A DNA stretch of 64,000 nucleotides from Rhodospirillales bacterium (GTDB taxonomy: Bacteria; Pseudomonadota; Alphaproteobacteria; Reyranellales; Reyranellaceae): the NCBI GenBank assembly GCA_016185145.1, contig JACPOB010000104.1, positions 1 through 64,000 on the forward strand, given 5' to 3'. The notes beneath the pieces are model-generated. The model made no database searches. It was given only the letters and a program-made list of their open reading frames with translations, and was not told where the DNA came from. How positions within the stretch are numbered: the stretch's first letter is position 1; the number at the start of each line of letters is the position of its first letter. A program made the translations under genes and the position numbers. This document shows positions 61,165 to 64,000 of this stretch, piece after piece.

Positions 61165-62325
61165 ATGGCGAAGAATTGGATTCCGCTGCGCCAGGTCGAG
61201 GGCACCGCCTCGCGCCAGGCCCATGTCCGCCTGCCCGCGGGCACCTACGAGCGCGAGATCAGTAAGGAAGGCTTCTTCGGCCCTTCGGCGCAGTTCCACC
61301 ACAAGCATAAGCCGACCGACTGGATCGAGTTCGACGGGGCCATCCGCCCGCGCGCCTTCGACCTCAACAAGCTGGTCGCCGGCAAGGGCAGTCCCTGGGC
61401 CTCGCAGCCGGTGCTGAACAACGGGCACATCCAGGTGCGCATCTGGAAGCTCGAGCAGGCGATGGACGAGCTGGCGCGCAACAGCGACGGCGACCAGCTG
61501 CTGTTCATCCACGAAGGAGAGGGCGCGCTGTTCTGCGACTACGGCCATCTCGACTATCGCGACGGCGACTACATCATGATCCCGCGCGGCACGATGTGGC
61601 GGCTGGCGCCCGCCAAGCCCACGACCTCGCTGATGATCGAGGCGACCAACGATCATTTCACCCTGCCCGAGAAGGGCCTGGTCGGCCGGCATGCGATCTT
61701 CGATCCGGCGATGCTCGACACGCCCAGGATCGATGATGCCTTCAAGGCGCAGCAGGACGAGCGCACCTGGAAGGTCTCGGTCAAGCGGCGCGGCCAGCTC
61801 TCGACCGTCACTTTCCCGTTCAATCCGCTGGATGCGATCGGCTGGCATGGCGATCTCAGCGTCGTGCGCATCAACTGGCGGGACCTGAGGCCCCTGATGA
61901 GCCATCGCGCCCATCTGCCGCCGTCGGCGCACACGACTTTCGTGGCCGGCCGGTTCGTGGTCTGCACCTTCGTGCCGCGGCCGTTCGAGAGCGACCCGGA
62001 GGCGCTGCGCCTGCCGTTCTTCCACAACAACGATGATTTCGAGGAGATCATCTTCTATCACAAAGGCAGCTTCTTCAGCCGGGACAACATCCATCCCGGC
62101 ATGATGACGGTGCATCCATCGGGCTTCACCCACGGCCCGCATCCCAAGGCCTTCAACGCCGCGACCAGGACGCCGGCCAGCGGCGGCCGGACCGAGACCG
62201 ACGAGGTCGCGGTCATGATCGACACCCGCGACGCCATCGACATCGCCGCCATGCCGGTCGGCGTGGAGTTCGACGGCTACGTCAAGTCGTGGCGGCCGCC
62301 CGAGGTGAAGCAGGCGGCGGAATAG
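61165..62325 (+). CDS. hmgA: Homogentisate 1,2-dioxygenase
   Basis: 386 residues. Opens the ring of homogentisate to maleylacetoacetate. Cupin fold: FHHKHKPTDWIEFDGAIRPR near the start, GEGALFCDYGHLDYRDGDYI, IPRGTMWRL, and the metal site FFHNNDDFEEIIFYHKGSFF with HPGMMTVHPSGFTHGPHP. Ten bases after hpd, so one transcript. Somewhat shorter than the eukaryotic type (about 440). Confidence 0.92.
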   Translation: MAKNWIPLRQVEGTASRQAHVRLPAGTYEREISKEGFFGPSAQFHHKHKPTDWIEFDGAIRPRAFDLNKLVAGKGSPWASQPVLNNGHIQVRIWKLEQAMDELARNSDGDQLLFIHEGEGALFCDYGHLDYRDGDYIMIPRGTMWRLAPAKPTTSLMIEATNDHFTLPEKGLVGRHAIFDPAMLDTPRIDDAFKAQQDERTWKVSVKRRGQLSTVTFPFNPLDAIGWHGDLSVVRINWRDLRPLMSHRAHLPPSAHTTFVAGRFVVCTFVPRPFESDPEALRLPFFHNNDDFEEIIFYHKGSFFSRDNIHPGMMTVHPSGFTHGPHPKAFNAATRTPASGGRTETDEVAVMIDTRDAIDIAAMPVGVEFDGYVKSWRPPEVKQAAE

Positions 62326-62334
62326 CAACACACA

Positions 62335-62445
62335 GCCTCACCCTGAGGAGTGGCCCGCAGGGCCGCGTCTCGAAGGGTAGGCAACACCAAGACTGTGGCC
62401 CACCCTTCGAGACGCACCGCTGCGCGGTGCTCCTCAGGGTGAGGC
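62335..62445. repeat. REP family 1, copy D
   Basis: GCCTCACCCTGAGGAG (62335-62350) pairs with CTCCTCAGGGTGAGGC (62430-62445); inner GTCTCGAAGGGTAGG / CCCACCCTTCGAGAC. Lies between hmgA and the fumarylacetoacetase-like gene. Confidence 0.9.
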
Positions 62446-62469
62446 GATTTTGAACAGGGGAAGGAAACG

Positions 62470-63465
62470 ATGAAGCTCGGCTCACTCAAGGAAGGCGGTC
62501 GTGACGGCACGCTGATCGTGGTCGATCGCGCGCTGAAGAAGGCCGTGCGCGCCACGGCGGTCGCGCCGACGCTGCAGAAGGCGCTCGACGATTGGGCGAC
62601 AGCGGAGGCGCAGCTGCGCGCTCTCGCTCGGCAGCTCGCCGACGGCAAGGTTGCCGGCGCCTTCGATCTCGACACGAAGGCGCTCTCGGCGCCCCTGCCG
62701 CGCGCCTATCAATGGGCCGACGGCTCGGCCTACGTCGTGCATGTCGAACTGGTGCGCAGGGCGCGCGGCGTCGAGATGCCGCCGAGCTTCTGGACCGACC
62801 CGTTGATGTACCAGGGTGGCTCCGATTCCTTCATCGGGCCCAACGACGACATCGAGGCGGTCGACGAGGCGCATGGCATCGATTTCGAGGGCGAGATCGG
62901 CGTGGTCGTCGACGACGTGCCGATGGGCGTGTCGCCCGAGGCGGCGCGCCGGCACATCAGGCTGGTCACCATCCTCAACGACGTCTCGCTGCGCAACCTC
63001 ATCGTCACCGAGCTGGCCAAGGGCTTCGGCTTCTTTCACGGCAAGCCGGCGACGGCCTTCGCGCCGGTCGCCGTCACGCCCGACGAGCTGGGCGATGCCT
63101 GGGACGGCGGCAAGCTCGACCTGCCGCTGATCTCGACCCTGAATGGCAAGGAGTTCGGCCGTCCCAACGCCGCCACCGACCTCACCTTCGATTTCGGTCA
63201 GCTCATCGCCCATGCCGCGAAGACGCGTCACCTGGAGGCGGGGACGGTCGTGGGCTCGGGCACCGTCGCCAACCGCGATGCCGGCGTCGGCTGCTCCTGC
63301 ATCGCCGAGCGGCGCGTGCGCGAGACCATCGACAATGGCAAGCCCGCGACGCCGTTCATGGCGTTCGGCGATCGCATCCGCATCGAAATGTTCGATCGCG
63401 CCGGCCAATCGATCTTCGGCGCCATCGACCAGAAAGTCGCGCGCTACAACATGACCTCACCCTGA
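62470..63465 (+). CDS. Fumarylacetoacetate hydrolase family protein
   Basis: 331 residues. Cleaves fumarylacetoacetate to fumarate and acetoacetate, judging by its place between hmgA and maiA. FAH-family core: DSFIGPNDDIEAVDEAHGID, FEGEIGVVVDD (metal Glu), VTILNDVSLRNLIVTELAKG, GSGTVANRDAGVGCSCIAER. MKLGSLKEGGRDGTLIVVDR is the typical bacterial opening. The stop TGA and last four residues (MTSP) are provided by REP family 1 copy E, so the original 3' end was probably replaced. Confidence 0.93.
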   Translation: MKLGSLKEGGRDGTLIVVDRALKKAVRATAVAPTLQKALDDWATAEAQLRALARQLADGKVAGAFDLDTKALSAPLPRAYQWADGSAYVVHVELVRRARGVEMPPSFWTDPLMYQGGSDSFIGPNDDIEAVDEAHGIDFEGEIGVVVDDVPMGVSPEAARRHIRLVTILNDVSLRNLIVTELAKGFGFFHGKPATAFAPVAVTPDELGDAWDGGKLDLPLISTLNGKEFGRPNAATDLTFDFGQLIAHAAKTRHLEAGTVVGSGTVANRDAGVGCSCIAERRVRETIDNGKPATPFMAFGDRIRIEMFDRAGQSIFGAIDQKVARYNMTSP

Positions 63466-63566
63466 GGAGCGCGCCGCAGGCGCGTGTCTCGAAGGGTGGG
63501 CCAAGGACAAGGTCTGGAGCCATGCTTCGAGACGCCACGCTACGCGTGGCTCCTCAGCATGAGGTC
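63453..63566. repeat. REP family 1, copy E
   Basis: GACCTCACCCTGAGGAGC (63453-63470) pairs with GCTCCTCAGCATGAGGTC (63549-63566), with two changes; inner GTCTCGAAGGGTGGG / CATGCTTCGAGAC. Overlaps the end of the preceding gene by 13 bases. Confidence 0.88.
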
Positions 63567-63596
63567 TTGTTGCTAATGTGCCCCGCGGAGGCGGTC

Positions 63597-64000
63597 ATGA
63601 AGCTCATCGGCTATTTTCGTTCGTCGGCGGCGTTTCGCGTGCGCATCGCGCTCCACTACAAGGGCATCAACGTCGAGCACGCCTCGCGCCATCTGCGCAA
63701 GGGCGAGCAGGCGGCGCCCGACTATGTCGCGCTCAATCCGCAAAAACTGGTGCCCGCCCTGGTCCTCGATTCCGGCGAGGTGCTGACCCAGTCGCTGGCC
63801 ATCCTGGAATACCTCGAGGAAATACATCCCGATCCGCCGCTGCTGCCCAAGGATCCGGTCGGTCGCGCCCGCGTGCGGGCGCTGTCGCTGATCGTGTCGG
63901 CCGACGTCCATCCCATCCAGAACCTGCGGGTCATGGCGTACTTGCGCGAAAAATTCGGCCAGACCGAGGAAAGCGCCTTCGCCTGGTCGCGCCACTGGAT
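63597..64000 (+). CDS. maiA: Maleylacetoacetate isomerase, cut by the window end
   Basis: The first 134 codons are visible. Zeta-class glutathione S-transferase: MKLIGYFRSSAAFRVRIALH with the SSxxxRVRIAL motif, LNPQKLVPALVLDSGEVLTQ, SLAILEYLEE (the Gln-Ser glutathione site) and HPIQNLRVMAYL. Converts maleylacetoacetate to fumarylacetoacetate, the step between hmgA and the hydrolase. GGAGG precedes ATG 63597. Confidence 0.95.
   Translation, partial: MKLIGYFRSSAAFRVRIALHYKGINVEHASRHLRKGEQAAPDYVALNPQKLVPALVLDSGEVLTQSLAILEYLEEIHPDPPLLPKDPVGRARVRALSLIVSADVHPIQNLRVMAYLREKFGQTEESAFAWSRHW

Overview
The window is high-GC chromosomal DNA from an alphaproteobacterium. Three gene neighbourhoods point there: NDUFA12-family protein, mlaD, a small conserved protein, DUF2155, aat, accC, accB, aroQ; fabD-fabG-acpP-fabF-mltG; and clpS-clpA beside a penicillin-binding protein fused to a SPOR domain. 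The many long imperfect-palindrome repeats resemble those of Reyranella- or Bradyrhizobium-like genomes. The genus is inference only.

Layout. 1-2218 (minus): 3'-truncated alanine racemase and replicative helicase DnaB. 2219-3817: gene-poor DNA with an orphan DUF433 antitoxin-like gene. 3818-17475 (plus): one enormous Ala/Gly/Asp-rich, repeat-built protein (about 4,550 residues) interrupted by a single-base frameshift near 8921-8935, ending in a Ca-loop segment and a DUF4114-like tail. 17500-21689: cyclopropane fatty-acid synthase, then a ferric-iron binding protein and an iron ABC permease lying convergently. 21846-23185 (minus): rplI, rpsR, rpsF with a clear terminator. 23473-28766 (plus): fatty-acid synthesis genes, mltG and a J-domain membrane protein. 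28900-33064 (plus): galU, ugd, a phosphohexomutase and a gamma-glutamylcyclotransferase-like gene, i.e. nucleotide-sugar supply. 33078-38560: D,D-carboxypeptidase, a secreted unknown, clpS, clpA and a tiny membrane protein. 38675-42543 (minus): a taurine/nitrate-type ABC operon followed by a Bug-type binding protein. 42826-44944: a frameshifted secreted protein, a FemAB-like acetyltransferase and a small unknown. 44951-50027 (minus): TetR regulator, periplasmic adaptor and RND pump. 50168-54625: HEAT-repeat protein and the B12-dependent ribonucleotide reductase. 54930-59474: the NDUFA12 to aroQ block. 59551-64000: MarR regulator and the tyrosine-degradation genes hpd, hmgA, fah-like and maiA (cut by the window end).

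The usual alphaproteobacterial order rpsF-rpsR-rplI-dnaB-alr is split here by about 19.6 kb carrying the DUF433 gene, the giant protein, cfa and the iron transporter genes. That block is the most accessory part of the window. The giant protein is the best candidate for something undescribed. Five copies of one roughly 115-bp inverted-repeat element, plus other palindromic families, sit in the gaps between genes; one copy supplies the stop codon of the fah-like gene. No tRNA, rRNA, CRISPR array or transposase was recognised.
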